Part shown: one piece after another, positions 26,035 to 36,407 of the stretch
Position numbering within the stretch: position 1 is the stretch's first letter
Layout of the letters: every line of letters starts with the position of its first letter
NCBI RefSeq assembly: GCF_005862305.2
Contig: NZ_CP054021.1
Coordinates: 744,001-808,000 of the forward strand
From: Rhizobium indicum
GTDB taxonomy: Bacteria; Pseudomonadota; Alphaproteobacteria; Rhizobiales; Rhizobiaceae
Direction of reading: 5' to 3'
Length of the DNA: 64,000 bases
Translations under genes and position numbers: made by a program
The notes under the pieces: model-generated
Databases searched by the model: none
What the model was told of the DNA's origin: nothing
Seen by the model: only the letters and a program-made list of their open reading frames with translations

Positions 26035-26982
26035 ATGCCAAGCTATCGCCCACCGAAGATCGCGTCATCGGAGATTACGCCGCGCCAGATCTATGTGCGC
26101 CGCCGTGAATTCCTCGGCGCGGCAGCGCTTGGCGCCATGGCGCTCTACAGCGCCGGCAAGGCGAGTGCTGCGGCCCTCTCCGCCGTTGAGAGCAAGTACA
26201 AGGTCGACGAGAAGGCGACGCCGATCAAGGACGTCACGACCTACAATAATTTCTATGAGTTCGGCCTCGACAAGGGCGATCCCGCAGCTCTTTCCGGCGA
26301 TTTCAAGCCGCTGCCCTGGACGATCAAGGTCGACGGCATGGTCAACAAGCCAGGCACCTTCGACCTCGAGGCGCTGATGAAGGAATTCCCGATCGAGGAG
26401 CGCACCTACCGGATGCGCTGCGTCGAGGCCTGGTCGATGGTCATCCCGTGGGACGGCTTTCCGCTGGCATCGCTGCTCGACAAAGTCGAGCCACTCGGCA
26501 GCGCCAAGTACGTCGCCTTCGAAACCGTCGTGCGGCCGGAGGAGATGCCGGGTCAGAAGGGCTTCTTCCAGTCGCTTGACTGGCCCTATGTCGAGGGTCT
26601 GCGCCTCGACGAGGCGCGCCATCCGCTGACGCTGCTGGCCGTCGGGCTCTATGGCGAAACGCTACCGAACCAGAACGGCGCGCCGATCCGCCTCGTCGTG
26701 CCGTGGAAATACGGTTTCAAGGGTATCAAGTCGATCGTCAGGATCACACTCACCGACCAGCAACCGAAGAATACCTGGCAGGTCACCAATCCGCAGGAAT
26801 ACGGCTTCTATGCCAACGTCAATCCAGCGGTCGACCATCCGCGCTGGAGCCAGGCGACCGAACGGCGCATTGGCGAAAGCGGCTTCTTCGGCGCGAGCCG
26901 CCATCCCACCCTGCCCTTCAACGGATATGCCGACGAGGTGGCAAGCCTTTATGCCGGCATGGATCTGAAGGCGAATTTCTGA
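26035..26982 (+). CDS. msrP: Protein-methionine-sulfoxide reductase catalytic subunit, Tat-exported molybdoenzyme
   Basis: A 315-residue periplasmic sulfite-oxidase-fold protein that repairs oxidised methionines in envelope proteins. The Tat motif [12 protein letters not shown] starts at about residue 22, followed by a hydrophobic stretch and AAA cleavage region near 45-47. The molybdenum-ligand cysteine is in [11 protein letters not shown] (C129). [20 protein letters not shown] is the typical C-terminal segment. GAGGAGG precedes the start. The stop overlaps the start of msrQ (TGATG), so the catalytic and membrane subunits are made together. Confidence 0.95.
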   Translation: MPSYRPPKIASSEITPRQIYVRRREFLGAAALGAMALYSAGKASAAALSAVESKYKVDEKATPIKDVTTYNNFYEFGLDKGDPAALSGDFKPLPWTIKVDGMVNKPGTFDLEALMKEFPIEERTYRMRCVEAWSMVIPWDGFPLASLLDKVEPLGSAKYVAFETVVRPEEMPGQKGFFQSLDWPYVEGLRLDEARHPLTLLAVGLYGETLPNQNGAPIRLVVPWKYGFKGIKSIVRITLTDQQPKNTWQVTNPQEYGFYANVNPAVDHPRWSQATERRIGESGFFGASRHPTLPFNGYADEVASLYAGMDLKANF

Positions 26983-27638
26983 TGGCGGAACTGTCGCTCG
27001 CCATCCCGAAGCGCTGGCTGCCCGCCTCCGTCTGGCTGCTTTATGTCGTCGGGCTCGTGCCCGCAGCCTGGACTTTCTATCTCGGCGCGACCGATCAGCT
27101 CGGCGCCGATCCGGTCAAGACCTTCGAACTTTTCCTCGGCATCTGGACGATCCGTTTCCTGATCGCAACACTTGCCGTTTCCCCTGCCCGTGAGCTCTTC
27201 GGCTGGAACTATCTGCGCTATCGCCGCGCGCTTGGCCTGCTGACCTTCTACTACGCACTGATGCATTTCACAGTCTACATGGTGCTCGACCAGGCGATGG
27301 ATATTCCCGCCGTCATCAACGACGTGCTGAAGCGCCCCTTCATCATGTTCGGCATGGCAGCCCTTGCGATGCTCATTCCGCTGGCGCTGACATCCAACAA
27401 TTTCTCGATCCGCCGCCTCGGCAAGAACTGGATCTGGCTGCATCGCCTCGTCTACATCATCGCCGCCTGCGGGGCGCTGCACTTCGCGCTCTCGACCAAG
27501 ATTCTCGACCTCGAGCAATATATCTATGTCGGGCTGATCATCGCACTGATCCTCTACCGCTCCTATCGGCCGATCGCACGCAACAGGCAGAAGGGCAAAG
27601 GGCGGACGCGCAATCGCGCAGTGGCGTCTGTTTCGTGA
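26982..27638 (+). CDS. msrQ: Protein-methionine-sulfoxide reductase heme-binding membrane subunit
   Basis: A 218-residue inner-membrane haem b protein of the YedZ family with about six helices, passing electrons from the quinone pool or a flavin reductase to MsrP. Histidines available as haem ligands lie in the helices (YYALMHFTVYM, WLHRLVYIIAACGALHF). The basic C-terminal tail (NRQKGKGRTRNR) is cytoplasmic. The start codon overlaps the msrP stop. A RIME-type repeat follows the gene by 12 bp and may act as transcript end. Confidence 0.94.
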   Translation: MAELSLAIPKRWLPASVWLLYVVGLVPAAWTFYLGATDQLGADPVKTFELFLGIWTIRFLIATLAVSPARELFGWNYLRYRRALGLLTFYYALMHFTVYMVLDQAMDIPAVINDVLKRPFIMFGMAALAMLIPLALTSNNFSIRRLGKNWIWLHRLVYIIAACGALHFALSTKILDLEQYIYVGLIIALILYRSYRPIARNRQKGKGRTRNRAVASVS

Positions 27639-27650
27639 GACGGCAGGTTA

Positions 27651-27753
27651 GCGCATAACCCCGAAAATCGGAATCGATTTTCGGAAAGGATTATGCGCAG
27701 ATTCAAAGTGATAGAGCGTCCTTAGCGCGTCTGAAAAGACGCGCGGCGCTCTA
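27651..27753. repeat. RIME-like intergenic mosaic element, copy B
   Basis: Two palindromes. The first has arms GCGCATAA (27651-27658) and TTATGCGC (27691-27698) with inner CCGAAAATCG/CGATTTTCGG. The second has arms TAGAGCG (27712-27718) and CGCTCTA (27747-27753) with inner CGCGTCT/AGACGCG around GAAA. The layout matches the copy at 22822. The last three bases also form the stop codon of the downstream convergent gene. Confidence 0.75.
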
Positions 27754-28170
27754 GCGAGGACGCAACGCAGTCCGGCGTGCCGGATCGAAGGCGCAGGCCG
27801 CGGCTATGCCGATTGCATAGGCCAGCATGTTCCAAAGCGAAAATACCCGGCCAAGCAGCAGGGCGCCTGCCGTGGTCAGCCGAAACGCGTCGAGCCAGGG
27901 CGTGTGATAAAGCCGGAACAATTCCACCGAGATCGCTATGAACAGCGCTGTAAGAGCAATTGCTGCCGGCCGTGACCTTGCGACAAACGGCGCCACGAGC
28001 AGATAGACCATCGCTCCCCAGAGTGCCGATCCACCATATTTGACGACAATGAAGGGCAGATCGGCCGCATAGCCAAACCGTCTGAGCGCCAGCCCGAGCG
28101 CAATAACCGCAAGCAGGGCTATGAGACGGAGGAACTGCACTCGACGACGATTTTCAAAGACTTCGCGCAA
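27751..28170 (-). CDS. DUF2809 family membrane protein
   Basis: About 139 residues with four hydrophobic helices (LIALLAVIALGLALR, SALWGAMVYLLVAPFVA, ALTALFIAISVELFRL, and a C-terminal helix) and the YHTPWLDAFRLTTAGALLLGR region (21 residues, about 88-108) characteristic of DUF2809. Function unknown. The start is uncertain: TTG at 28170 has AGGACAGGG upstream and is preferred. An ATG at 28248 lies inside the ribosomal-operon terminator and is unlikely; a GTG lies between. The stop codon is supplied by the RIME-type repeat. The gene is downstream of rplQ but beyond its terminator. Confidence 0.7.
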   Translation of the reverse strand: MREVFENRRRVQFLRLIALLAVIALGLALRRFGYAADLPFIVVKYGGSALWGAMVYLLVAPFVARSRPAAIALTALFIAISVELFRLYHTPWLDAFRLTTAGALLLGRVFSLWNMLAYAIGIAAACAFDPARRTALRPR

Positions 28171-28242
28171 ATGACCCTGTCCTATCTGCACCTCAGCCGG
28201 TTCAACGGCTGATCTGAAAAGAAGCGCGGCGCTGTCGTGCAC

Positions 28243-28275
28243 AAACAAAAACAGCCGGGCTTCGCAGCCCGGCTG
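28243..28275 (-). terminator. Intrinsic terminator of the alpha (rpsM-rplQ) operon
   Basis: Reading on the minus strand, CAGCCGGGCT, a 4-base loop and AGCCCGGCTG (28252-28275) form a 10-bp stem followed by GTTTTTGTTTG. The plus strand also has T-rich sequence after the stem, so it may act in both directions. It lies 25 bp after the rplQ stop. Confidence 0.9.
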
Positions 28276-28299
28276 TTTTGTTTCCGCCGGAGCGAAAGA

Positions 28300-28722
28300 T
28301 TAAGCGGCGACGGCCTGCTCTTCGGCAGCGACGCGGGCCTTGTCGGCTGCGCCCTTGGCATAGGCATCGCGATCCACGAATTCGATCACAGCCATGGCGG
28401 CATTGTCGCCCTGGCGGAAGCCGGCCTTCATGATGCGCAGGTAGCCGCCGTTGCGGGTGGCGTAACGCGTTGCGATCGTGTCGAACAGCTTCGCGACGAC
28501 AGCGGCATCGCGGATCTGCGAGATCGCCTGACGGCGAGCGTGCAGGTCGCCGCGCTTACCGAGCGTGACGAGCTTCTCGACGATCGGACGGATTTCCTTG
28601 GCCTTCGGCAGGGTCGTGACGATCTGCTCGTGGGTAATCAGCGAAGCCGCCATGTTGGCGAACATCGCCTTGCGGTGGCTTGCAGTTCTATTCAGCTTGC
28701 GGCCGGCTTTACCATGGCGCAT
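28300..28722 (-). CDS. rplQ: 50S ribosomal protein L17
   Basis: 140 residues, with the family start [20 protein letters not shown] and a C-terminal Ala/Glu-rich tail typical of alphaproteobacteria. L17 lies near the peptide exit tunnel of the large subunit. It is the last gene of the alpha operon, 123 bp after rpoA, with AGGAGAA before the start and a strong terminator after the stop. Confidence 0.97.
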   Translation of the reverse strand: MRHGKAGRKLNRTASHRKAMFANMAASLITHEQIVTTLPKAKEIRPIVEKLVTLGKRGDLHARRQAISQIRDAAVVAKLFDTIATRYATRNGGYLRIMKAGFRQGDNAAMAVIEFVDRDAYAKGAADKARVAAEEQAVAA

Positions 28723-28845
28723 TGCTATTCTCCTTTAATGCAGGTGCCCTTACGCTAAGTGGGCCTGCCGTTTCCTGGCACATGCAGGCGATCGGCCTGC
28801 TGTTTGACGGGGAAAGGCAGCCGAAAGAGCCTGCCTTTTGTTTTC

Positions 28846-29856
28846 TCAGTATTGATCTTCGTAACGCTTGGCGAGATCTTCGATGTTCTCGGGCGGCCAT
28901 GCCGGCACTTCCATGCCGAGGTGCAGGCCCATGGAAGCGAGAACTTCCTTGATTTCGTTCAGCGACTTGCGACCAAAATTCGGTGTGCGGAGCATTTCTG
29001 CTTCGGTCTTCTGAATGAGGTCGCCGATGTAGACGATGTTGTCGTTCTTCAGGCAGTTTGCCGAACGGACCGACAGTTCGAGTTCGTCCACCTTCTTGAG
29101 GAGAGCCGGGTTGAAAGCGAGTTCGGTGACTGCTTCCTCTTCGGTTTCCTTCTGCGGCTCGTCGAAGTTGACGAAGACGCCAAGCTGATCCTGGAGAATG
29201 CGCGCCGCAAAAGCGACGGCGTCTTCGCCCGTGATCGAGCCATCGGTTTCGATGGTCATGTTCAGCTTGTCGTAGTCGAGAACCTGTCCTTCGCGGGTAT
29301 TTTCAACCTTGTAGGACACCTTCTTGACCGGCGAATAGAGGCTGTCGACCGGGATGAGACCGATCGGAGCATCTTCCGCACGATTGCGTTCGGCCGGAAC
29401 ATAGCCCTTGCCGTTGTTGACGGTGAATTCCATGCGGATCTCGGCACCCTCGTCGAGCGTGCAGATGACATGCTCGGGATTGAGGATTTCGATATCGCCG
29501 ACCGTCTGAATGTCGCCAGCCGTGACAACGCCAGGGCCCTGCTTCCGCACGACCATGCGTTTCGCATCGTCGCCATCCATCTTGATGGCGATTTCCTTGA
29601 TGTTGAGCACGATGTCCGTCACGTCTTCGCGGACGCCCGGAATCGAGGAGAATTCATGCAGCACGCCATCGATCTGCACCGCCGTGACGGCAGCACCGCG
29701 CAGCGAGGAGAGCAGAACGCGGCGAAGCGCGTTGCCGAGGGTGAGGCCGAAGCCGCGCTCCAGCGGTTCGGCAACAAGCGTCGCCCTGGTGCGCGAGCTC
29801 GAAGAGAACTCCACCTTGTTCGGCTTGATCAGTTCCTGCCAGTTCTTCTGAATCAT
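28846..29856 (-). CDS. rpoA: RNA polymerase alpha subunit
   Basis: 336 residues. The N-terminal assembly domain (about 1-235) includes [20 protein letters not shown], which dimerises and docks beta and beta'. A linker precedes the C-terminal domain (about 250-320) with [19 protein letters not shown] and [12 protein letters not shown], which binds UP elements and activators. GGAAGG lies upstream of the start. It is encoded between rpsK and rplQ, as is usual. Confidence 0.98.
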   Translation of the reverse strand: MIQKNWQELIKPNKVEFSSSSRTRATLVAEPLERGFGLTLGNALRRVLLSSLRGAAVTAVQIDGVLHEFSSIPGVREDVTDIVLNIKEIAIKMDGDDAKRMVVRKQGPGVVTAGDIQTVGDIEILNPEHVICTLDEGAEIRMEFTVNNGKGYVPAERNRAEDAPIGLIPVDSLYSPVKKVSYKVENTREGQVLDYDKLNMTIETDGSITGEDAVAFAARILQDQLGVFVNFDEPQKETEEEAVTELAFNPALLKKVDELELSVRSANCLKNDNIVYIGDLIQKTEAEMLRTPNFGRKSLNEIKEVLASMGLHLGMEVPAWPPENIEDLAKRYEDQY

Positions 29857-29953
29857 GAGTTTGCCTTCCGTTCGTTGCCACCATCCAATCGTGGCAACCG
29901 AGCTTGAAAACCACCGGGAGCGCGAAGGCGCTCACCGGTGACGAGAGCGATGA

Positions 29954-30343
29954 TCAGACGCGGCGCTTCTTGCGCGGACGGCAGCCATTGTGCGGGATCG
30001 GGGTCACGTCGCGGATGGACGTGATCATGAACCCTGCAGCCTGGAGCGCGCGCAGAGCCGATTCACGACCCGAACCCGGACCGCAGACTTCGACTTCCAG
30101 CGACTTCATGCCGTGCTCCTGGGCCTTCTTGGCGCAGTCTTCGGCAGCGATCTGGGCAGCGAACGGGGTCGACTTGCGCGAGCCCTTGAAGCCCTTGGCG
30201 CCAGCCGACGACCAGGCGATCGCATTGCCCTGCGCATCGGTGATGGTGATCATCGTGTTGTTGAAGGTCGAGTTGACGTGAGCGACACCCGACGAGATGT
30301 TCTTGCGCTCGCGACGGCGAACGCGGACGGCTTCCTTAGCCAT
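29954..30343 (-). CDS. rpsK: 30S ribosomal protein S11
   Basis: 129 residues with the family core [18 protein letters not shown] and the C-terminal [20 protein letters not shown]11 is on the platform of the small subunit and contacts mRNA near the E site. AAAGGA precedes the ATG. It lies 133 bp after rpsM and 97 bp before rpoA. Confidence 0.97.
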   Translation of the reverse strand: MAKEAVRVRRRERKNISSGVAHVNSTFNNTMITITDAQGNAIAWSSAGAKGFKGSRKSTPFAAQIAAEDCAKKAQEHGMKSLEVEVCGPGSGRESALRALQAAGFMITSIRDVTPIPHNGCRPRKKRRV

Positions 30344-30476
30344 GGTATTCCTTTCGTTGATCTCTTCACCGCCGTAATGCCAGCGGCTACACCGGAACGG
30401 CGCCTATATGGTCCCGCTCCAAACTCAAAAGAGGCCGGCGCAGACCGCCAGCCTCCCCACCCCGGTTTCCCGGAAA

Positions 30477-30845
30477 TTACTTCTTCTTGCCAGCGATTGC
30501 CTTTGCCGGGCCCTTGCGGGTGCGGGCATTGGTATGCGTGCGCTGACCGCGGACCGGAAGGCCGCGGCGATGACGCAGGCCGCGGTAGCAGCCGAGGTCC
30601 ATCAGGCGCTTGATATTCATCGCGGTATCGCGACGAAGATCGCCTTCGACCTGATAGTCGCGGTCGATGGCTTCTCGGATCTGAAGGACTTCTGCGTCCG
30701 TCAGCTGATGCACACGACGTTCGGCCGGGATACCGACCTTTTCGACGATTTCCTGTGCGAATTTCGGACCGATCCCGTGAATGTAGGTCAGCGCAATAAC
30801 AACGCGCTTCGCAGTCGGGATGTTGACGCCAGCGATACGTGCCAC
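30477..30845 (-). CDS. rpsM: 30S ribosomal protein S13
   Basis: 122 residues, starting at GTG 30845 ([20 protein letters not shown]). AGGAGAA lies 6 bases upstream, whereas the longer ATG frame adds an unrelated tail. S13 sits in the 30S head and contacts the P-site tRNA and the large subunit; its C-terminal tail [15 protein letters not shown] is basic. First gene of the alpha unit; the 222 bp before it carry a possible promoter. Confidence 0.97.
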   Translation of the reverse strand: MARIAGVNIPTAKRVVIALTYIHGIGPKFAQEIVEKVGIPAERRVHQLTDAEVLQIREAIDRDYQVEGDLRRDTAMNIKRLMDLGCYRGLRHRRGLPVRGQRTHTNARTRKGPAKAIAGKKK

Positions 30846-30915
30846 GCCTGTTCTCCTTGCATTCCAGTTGCCATCCGGCAAGTGGGCTTCGTTATGCGGC
30901 TCTTGAGAACCGCCC

Positions 30916-30943
30916 GTTCAGATTTACGTCCGTAACATGTCAA
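30916..30943 (-). promoter_or_regulatory. Candidate promoter of the rpsM-rpsK-rpoA-rplQ unit
   Basis: On the minus strand TTGACA (30938-30943) is followed after 16 bp by CTGAAC (30916-30921). The -35 is consensus; the -10 is poor. It lies in the 222-bp gap between adk and rpsM, where the alpha genes would need their own start if adk transcripts do not read through. Confidence 0.3.
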
Positions 30944-31067
30944 AACGACCGCACCCGGACTTCCCTGGGAAATCCGCGCCGATCGCATGGAATGTCGCGA
31001 GTTGGCGCGGTGTTTAGCGGAATCACTGCTGAAAAGCAACCGTTCCGCCAAGTTTATTTTCAAAGCC

Positions 31068-31718
31068 TTAAAGCTTGGAAAGAATGCTTTCGACCTCGGC
31101 GGTCACCTGATCAATCTCTGCCATGCCGTCCACGGACTTGAGTTTGCCCTTGGCATGGTAATAGCCGATCAGCGGTGAGGTCTCCTTGTAGTAAACCTGC
31201 AGCCGAGCCGTCATGGTCTCCGGAGTGTCATCAGGACGGCGCTTGAAGTGGGTGGAACCGCACTTGTCGCACACACCCTCGGCAGCCGGAACCTTATCGG
31301 TATCGTGATAGACGCTGCCGCACTGTGCACAGGAGTAGCGACCGGCAACGCGACGAACCAGCTCGTCGTCATTGACACGGAATTCGATGACGACCGAAAG
31401 GTCGAGACCCTTCGCCTTCAGCATCACCTCGGTGGCGTCCGCCTGGACGAGCGTCCTGGGGAAGCCGTCGAGGATGAAGCCGTTGGCGCAATCGGGTTGA
31501 TCGATACGCTCGGAAACGATGGCGATAACGATCTCATCCGAGACGAGCTTGCCGGCGTCCATGACCGCCTTCGCGCGCTTGCCGACATCGGTGCCGGCGT
31601 TAACCGCTGCACGCAGCATGTCCCCCGTGGAAAGCTGCGGAATGCCGTGCTTTTCCACGATCCGCTGGGCCTGGGTTCCCTTACCCGCGCCCGGCGGCCC
31701 CAAAAGGATAAGTCTCAT
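31068..31718 (-). CDS. adk: Adenylate kinase (zinc-type LID)
   Basis: 216 residues. It converts AMP + ATP to 2 ADP. The P-loop [11 protein letters not shown] is at residues 7-17 and DGFPRT is present. The LID domain holds CAQCG and CDKCG, four cysteines that would bind Zn, as in Gram-positive-type long-form kinases. The start overlaps the secY stop by 4 bases (ATGA, 31715-31718), so adk is translated with secY, the usual alphaproteobacterial arrangement. Confidence 0.97.
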   Translation of the reverse strand: MRLILLGPPGAGKGTQAQRIVEKHGIPQLSTGDMLRAAVNAGTDVGKRAKAVMDAGKLVSDEIVIAIVSERIDQPDCANGFILDGFPRTLVQADATEVMLKAKGLDLSVVIEFRVNDDELVRRVAGRYSCAQCGSVYHDTDKVPAAEGVCDKCGSTHFKRRPDDTPETMTARLQVYYKETSPLIGYYHAKGKLKSVDGMAEIDQVTAEVESILSKL

Positions 31719-33055
31719 CGCCCCCTCTTTCCTCCACGCAACTTCGATTTCTTGATCAGGCCTTCGTATTGCTGCGCGATCAGGTGACCCTGGATCTGTG
31801 CAACCGTATCAAGAGTTACGCTAACCACGATCAAAAGCGAAGTCCCACCAAGGGCTAATGGAATGCCGGTTTGCGACACCAATATCTCCGGAAGGATGCA
31901 GACGAAGACGAGATAGAGCGCGCCGATCACCGTGATCCGGGTCAGCACGTAGTCGATATATTCGGCGGTGCGGTCGCCCGGACGGATGCCGGGAATGAAG
32001 CCACCATGCTTCTTCAGATTGTCAGCCGTGTCCTTCGGATTGAAGACGATGGCCGTATAGAAAAAGGCGAAGAACGCGATCAGCGCCGCATAGAGCACCA
32101 TATAGAGTGGCTGGCCATGACCGAGGGCCGCGACGATCGATGTCGCCCAGGAGGGCATTGCCGTGGTGCTGGCAAAGCCCGCAATCGTTGCCGGCAGAAG
32201 CAGCAGCGACGATGCGAAGATTGCCGGAATGACACCTGATGTATTGAGTTTCAACGGCAGGTGGGACGTGTCGCCCTGGAACATCCGGTTGCCAACCTGG
32301 CGCTTCGGATACTGGATCAGCAGCCGGCGCTGGGCGCGCTCGACGAAGACGATGATGGCGATAACGGCAATCGCGACGATGATCACGAGCAGGATCAGCG
32401 GGGTCGACAGCGCGCCGGTGCGGCCGAGTTCGAGCGTGCCGGCAAGAGCCGTGGGAAGGCCGGCGGCGATGCCGGCGAAGATGATCAGCGAGATGCCGTT
32501 GCCGATGCCGCGCGAGGTGATCTGCTCGCCGAGCCACATCAGGAACATCGTGCCGCCGAGCAGCGTCAGAACGGTGGAGACGCGGAAGAACCAGCCGGGG
32601 TCGACGACGAGGCCCTGGCCGCTCTCAAGGCCGGCGGCAATGCCATAAGCCTGGAGCGCACCGAGGATGACGGTACCATAGCGGGTATACTGGTTGATGA
32701 TCTTACGGCCCTGCTCGCCTTCCTTCTTGAGGTTTTCGAGCGCCGGCACGACCGACGTCATCAGCTGCACGATGATCGAGGCGGAGATATAGGGCATGAT
32801 GCCGAGCGCGAAGATCGCCATGCGCTCAACGGCGCCGCCCGAAAACATGTTGAAAAGGCCGAGAATGCCGCCTGCCTGGCCGCGGAAAGCCTGGGCATAG
32901 GCTTCGGGATTGAGACCCGGAAGCGGAATATGCGTGCCAAGTCGGTAGACGAGGAGAGCTGCCAGTGTGAACCACAAGCGCTTCTTCAAATCCTCGGCTT
33001 TGGCGAAGGTCGAAAAATTGAGGTTGGATGCCAATTGTTCCGCTGCAGAAGCCAT
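31715..33055 (-). CDS. secY: Preprotein translocase channel subunit SecY
   Basis: 446 residues with ten membrane helices. The start of helix 1 ([21 protein letters not shown]) and its plug region follow the N-terminus. Cytoplasmic loops include [12 protein letters not shown] and the [20 protein letters not shown] segment that contacts SecA or the ribosome. It forms the Sec channel with SecE, encoded in this window at 60321. It follows rplO after a 234-bp gap with a terminator-like hairpin and overlaps adk. Confidence 0.98.
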   Translation of the reverse strand: MASAAEQLASNLNFSTFAKAEDLKKRLWFTLAALLVYRLGTHIPLPGLNPEAYAQAFRGQAGGILGLFNMFSGGAVERMAIFALGIMPYISASIIVQLMTSVVPALENLKKEGEQGRKIINQYTRYGTVILGALQAYGIAAGLESGQGLVVDPGWFFRVSTVLTLLGGTMFLMWLGEQITSRGIGNGISLIIFAGIAAGLPTALAGTLELGRTGALSTPLILLVIIVAIAVIAIIVFVERAQRRLLIQYPKRQVGNRMFQGDTSHLPLKLNTSGVIPAIFASSLLLLPATIAGFASTTAMPSWATSIVAALGHGQPLYMVLYAALIAFFAFFYTAIVFNPKDTADNLKKHGGFIPGIRPGDRTAEYIDYVLTRITVIGALYLVFVCILPEILVSQTGIPLALGGTSLLIVVSVTLDTVAQIQGHLIAQQYEGLIKKSKLRGGKRGR

Positions 33056-33240
33056 GCGTTTCTCCGCGCTACCAATTCCGGCGTCTCTGGGGGACAGGCC
33101 GGACCCGGAATCAGTATGAAATTATTCAAAACCGGGCTTAGGACGGATTGCAACGCAACCCCATGCCTCACCCTTGTTTTCGAGTCTTACCGGCATGACG
33201 CGGGCGCGCCAGCCAAGTTTTTGTGAGGCCCACATATGGG

Positions 33241-33275
33241 AGCAAAATCGCCCGGTGTGAAGCACCCCGGGCGAT
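33241..33275 (-). terminator. Terminator-like hairpin between rplO and secY
   Basis: On the minus strand ATCGCCCGG (33267-33275) and CCGGGCGAT (33247-33255) form a 9-bp stem, with extra pairing in the loop, directly followed by TTTTGC. It starts 15 bp after the rplO stop. It would reduce read-through into secY-adk or act as an attenuator. Confidence 0.7.
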
Positions 33276-33289
33276 ATATCATCAGATTA

Positions 33290-33766
33290 TTATTCGGCTG
33301 CAGCCGGAGCCGAAAGCAGCGTCACGGTGCCGCCGGCCTTTTCGATCTTCTCGACGGCAGGCTTGGAGGCGCCTGCAACGACGATGGTGATCTTGGCCTT
33401 GATCTCGCCGTCGGCGAGAACGCGAACGCCGTCCTTGACGCGGCGGATGACACCAGCAGCCTTGAGGGCGGCTGCGTCAACGGTCGTCTTGGCATCGAGC
33501 TTGCCGGCGTCAATCGCCGTCTGGATGCGGGCCAGCGACACGACAACAAAATCGGAAGCGAAAATGTTGTTGAAGCCGCGCTTCGGCAGGCGACGATAGA
33601 TCGGCATCTGGCCGCCTTCGAAGCCGTTGATGGCGACGCCCGAACGGGACTTCTGACCCTTCACGCCGCGACCACCAGTCTTGCCCGAGCCCGAGCCGAT
33701 ACCGCGGCCGAGGCGCTTGCGGCTGTGGGTCGAGCCTTCGTTGTCCTTGATTTCATTGAGTTTCAT
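33290..33766 (-). CDS. rplO: 50S ribosomal protein L15
   Basis: 158 residues, starting [20 protein letters not shown] at 33766; the upstream in-frame extension runs into rpmD. It contains the glycine-rich [19 protein letters not shown] segment that threads into 23S rRNA. It follows rpmD by 16 bp and is the last ribosomal gene of the spc unit before secY. Confidence 0.97.
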   Translation of the reverse strand: MKLNEIKDNEGSTHSRKRLGRGIGSGSGKTGGRGVKGQKSRSGVAINGFEGGQMPIYRRLPKRGFNNIFASDFVVVSLARIQTAIDAGKLDAKTTVDAAALKAAGVIRRVKDGVRVLADGEIKAKITIVVAGASKPAVEKIEKAGGTVTLLSAPAAAE

Positions 33767-33782
33767 GAGCGTTTCCTCCGTC

Positions 33783-33992
33783 TCACTTCTCGTCGACGAC
33801 GCGAACGAGATGCTGGACAGCACGGATCATGCCACGAACGGAAGGGGTATCCTCCAGTGTGCGGCGACGGTGCATCTTGTTCAGTCCGAGACCGATCAGC
33901 GTGCGCTGCTGGACATCCGGACGGCGAATCGGGCTGCCGATCTGTTCGATCGTGACAGTCTTCGCTTCAGCCTTCTTAGTAGCCTTGGCCAT
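33783..33992 (-). CDS. rpmD: 50S ribosomal protein L30
   Basis: 69 residues with the family core [20 protein letters not shown] and a short basic N-terminal extension ([11 protein letters not shown]) common in Rhizobiales. It lies 14 bp after rpsE and 16 bp before rplO, in the standard spc order. Confidence 0.97.
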   Translation of the reverse strand: MAKATKKAEAKTVTIEQIGSPIRRPDVQQRTLIGLGLNKMHRRRTLEDTPSVRGMIRAVQHLVRVVDEK

Positions 33993-34006
33993 CTGTCAAA
34001 CTCCTC

Positions 34007-34576
34007 TTATTCTTCAGAGGCGTTGCCGGAGGCGCTACGACGAGCCTGCAGCGTTGCATACTTGATGCCGCGCTGAGCTGCGATGTCCTTCGGGTGAACC
34101 TGGTGCTTCAGAGCGTCGAAGGTGGCGCGAACCATGTTGTAGGGGTTCGACGAACCGGTCGACTTGGCGACGACGTCGTGCATGCCGAGTGTTTCGAATA
34201 CGGCGCGCATCGGACCGCCGGCGATGATGCCGGTACCGACCTTGGCCGAGCGCAGCAGAACCTTGCCGGCGCCGTGGCGACCGTGAACGTCGTGATGCAG
34301 CGTACGGCCGTCACGCAGCGGTACGAAGATCAGTTCGCGCTTGGCGGCTTCGGTTGCCTTGCGGATGGCTTCCGGCACTTCACGTGCCTTGCCATGGCCG
34401 AAGCCAACGCGGCCCTTCTGGTCGCCAACGACGACGAGTGCTGCGAAACCGAAACGACGGCCGCCCTTGACGACCTTGGCGACGCGGTTGATCGCGACAA
34501 GCTTGTCGACGAATTCGCTATCGCGCTCTTCACGGCTCTGGCGGTCGTCCCGCTGCGGCCTTCTTTCCTGTGCCAT
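34007..34576 (-). CDS. rpsE: 30S ribosomal protein S5
   Basis: 189 residues from [12 protein letters not shown] at 34576. The double-stranded-RNA-binding domain shows [20 protein letters not shown], and the C-terminal domain [20 protein letters not shown]5 is involved in decoding accuracy and 30S assembly. Follows rplR after a 131-bp gap, the largest within this part of the spc unit. Confidence 0.97.
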   Translation of the reverse strand: MAQERRPQRDDRQSREERDSEFVDKLVAINRVAKVVKGGRRFGFAALVVVGDQKGRVGFGHGKAREVPEAIRKATEAAKRELIFVPLRDGRTLHHDVHGRHGAGKVLLRSAKVGTGIIAGGPMRAVFETLGMHDVVAKSTGSSNPYNMVRATFDALKHQVHPKDIAAQRGIKYATLQARRSASGNASEE

Positions 34577-34707
34577 TGTCCTCTTCCTTTTTCTTTTCCG
34601 GGTGCAATCGGCAAACAAATGTGGACCGCATTAGCCTCCCCTTTCGGAGAGTGCCTGCGGTCCGGCGAAAATCCGGCCGGCGCTTGAGGCGTCCGGCCGG
34701 AAACTGA

Positions 34708-35070
34708 TCAGAAGGTGAGACCGCCTTCGCGGGCCGCTTCGGCGAGAGCCTTGATGCGGCCGTGATAGATGAAGGCGCCACGGTCGAACACGACTTCCGT
34801 AACACCGGCCTTGGAGGCGCGCTCTGCGAGGAGCTTGCCCACAACGGTAGCGGCGGCGGTATCGGCACCGGTCTTCAGAGAACCGCGCAGATCCTTCTCG
34901 AGGGTGGAGGCAGACGCAAGCGTCTTGCCGGCCACGTCATCGATGACCTGGGCGTAGATGTTCTTCGAGGAGCGATGAACCGACAGGCGCGGACGGCCGT
35001 TGGCCACCGACTTGAGATGACGGCGCACGCGGTTGGCACGACGTGCAAGTGCTTCTTTCCTGCTAGCCAT
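34708..35070 (-). CDS. rplR: 50S ribosomal protein L18
   Basis: 120 residues. The Arg-rich N-terminus ([19 protein letters not shown]) and [18 protein letters not shown] are typical; L18 binds 5S rRNA together with L5. It follows rplF by 12 bp. Confidence 0.97.
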   Translation of the reverse strand: MASRKEALARRANRVRRHLKSVANGRPRLSVHRSSKNIYAQVIDDVAGKTLASASTLEKDLRGSLKTGADTAAATVVGKLLAERASKAGVTEVVFDRGAFIYHGRIKALAEAAREGGLTF

Positions 35071-35082
35071 TTCGCGTGATCC

Positions 35083-35616
35083 TTACTTCTTCTTGCCTTC
35101 TTTGCGGACGATCCGCTCGTCAGCGTACTTGACGCCCTTGCCCTTGTAGGGCTCGGGACCGCGATATTCGCGGATTTCGGCGGCAACCTGACCGACCTGC
35201 TGCTTGTTGATGCCGCTGACGACGATTTCCGTCGGCTTCGGAACAACGATCGAGATACCGACCGGCGGCTCGTAGATCACGTCATGGCTGAAACCGAGGG
35301 CCAGCTGCAGGTTCTTGCCCTGCATGGCGGCGCGGTAACCGACGCCGTTGATTTCAAGCTTGCGCTCGAAACCGTCCTTGACGCCCTTGAAGATGCCTTC
35401 GATCATCGTGCGGGACATGCCCCACTTTGAGCGCGCATCCTTGGTCTGATTCACCGGCGTCACGACGACGGCGTTATTTTCAAGCTTGAGGCTGATTTCG
35501 TCGTTAGCAACGAAAAACAGCTCGCCCTTCGGGCCCTTTGCAGTCACCTTCTGGCCATCGACCGTAGCCGTGATCCCAGCAGGCACCTGAACGGGCTTTT
35601 TACCGATACGAGACAT
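35083..35616 (-). CDS. rplF: 50S ribosomal protein L6
   Basis: 177 residues with the duplicated L6 fold. It starts [17 protein letters not shown] and has the C-terminal rRNA-binding signature [21 protein letters not shown]6 lies near the factor-binding site of the 50S subunit. It is 42 bp downstream of rpsH. Confidence 0.98.
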   Translation of the reverse strand: MSRIGKKPVQVPAGITATVDGQKVTAKGPKGELFFVANDEISLKLENNAVVVTPVNQTKDARSKWGMSRTMIEGIFKGVKDGFERKLEINGVGYRAAMQGKNLQLALGFSHDVIYEPPVGISIVVPKPTEIVVSGINKQQVGQVAAEIREYRGPEPYKGKGVKYADERIVRKEGKKK

Positions 35617-35658
35617 GTTTCAATCCTGTCTGTTCGCTATGGAGATCCCTGCTCGATC

Positions 35659-36057
35659 TTAGAAGACCGAGCAAAGAACCTCGCCACCAACGTTCTGTTC
35701 GCGAGCCTGGTGATCGGCCATCACACCCTTCGGAGTCGAAAGGATGGTGATGCCGAGACCGTTCGCGACCTGCGGAATGGACTTGACCGAGACATAAACC
35801 CGGCGGCCCGGCTTGGACACACGGCCGATCTCACGGATCACCGATGCGCCTTCATAATATTTCAGCTCGATGCTGAGTTCCGACTTGCCATTGCCGAAAT
35901 CGACAACGGAGTAGCCACGGATGTAGCCTTCGGACTGCAGAACATCGAGAACACGTGCACGGAGCTTCGAAGCAGGCGTCGAGACCGACGACTTGCGGCG
36001 GGAAGCGCCGTTACGGATGCGAGTGAGCATATCGCCCAACGGATCAGTCATTGTCAT
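35659..36057 (-). CDS. rpsH: 30S ribosomal protein S8
   Basis: 132 residues, starting [20 protein letters not shown] and ending in the conserved [21 protein letters not shown]8 binds the central domain of 16S rRNA, and in enterobacteria it also represses spc translation at the L5 gene. I did not find an obvious S8-like site here. It is 12 bp after rpsN. Confidence 0.97.
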   Translation of the reverse strand: MTMTDPLGDMLTRIRNGASRRKSSVSTPASKLRARVLDVLQSEGYIRGYSVVDFGNGKSELSIELKYYEGASVIREIGRVSKPGRRVYVSVKSIPQVANGLGITILSTPKGVMADHQAREQNVGGEVLCSVF

Positions 36058-36069
36058 GTAACCTGCTCC

Positions 36070-36375
36070 TTACCAGCTCGACTTGACGATACCCGGCACC
36101 TTGCCGAGATTGCCGAGTTCACGCAGCGCAATACGCGACATGCGCAGTTTGCGGTAATATGCGCGCGGACGCCCCGAAACTTCGCAACGGTTGCGAATAC
36201 GGGTCTTCGATCCATCACGCGGCAGGGATGCCAGCTTGATCGAGGCCTTGAACCGCTCTTCGATCGGAAGAGCCTGGTTCATGATGATCGCCTTCAACCC
36301 AGCCCGCTTAGCGGCCTGGTTAGCGACCGTAGTACGGCGGCGCTTGTTCTTTTCAACTGCGCTTGTCTTCGCCAT
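36070..36375 (-). CDS. rpsN: 30S ribosomal protein S14 (zinc-independent form)
   Basis: 101 residues from [17 protein letters not shown]. It has the long form with [19 protein letters not shown] and lacks the CxxC zinc knuckles of the short form, so it is the zinc-independent C-minus type. It lies 32 bp after rplE. Confidence 0.97.
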   Translation of the reverse strand: MAKTSAVEKNKRRRTTVANQAAKRAGLKAIIMNQALPIEERFKASIKLASLPRDGSKTRIRNRCEVSGRPRAYYRKLRMSRIALRELGNLGKVPGIVKSSW

Positions 36376-36407
36376 GTCAGGTTCCTTTTCTACGCTCGTC
36401 GTTACGG

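Noticed and set aside
28171..28248. ATG at 28248 as start of the DUF2809 gene
   Set aside because: The codon lies within the terminator of the ribosomal operon, so a transcript starting after it is more likely.
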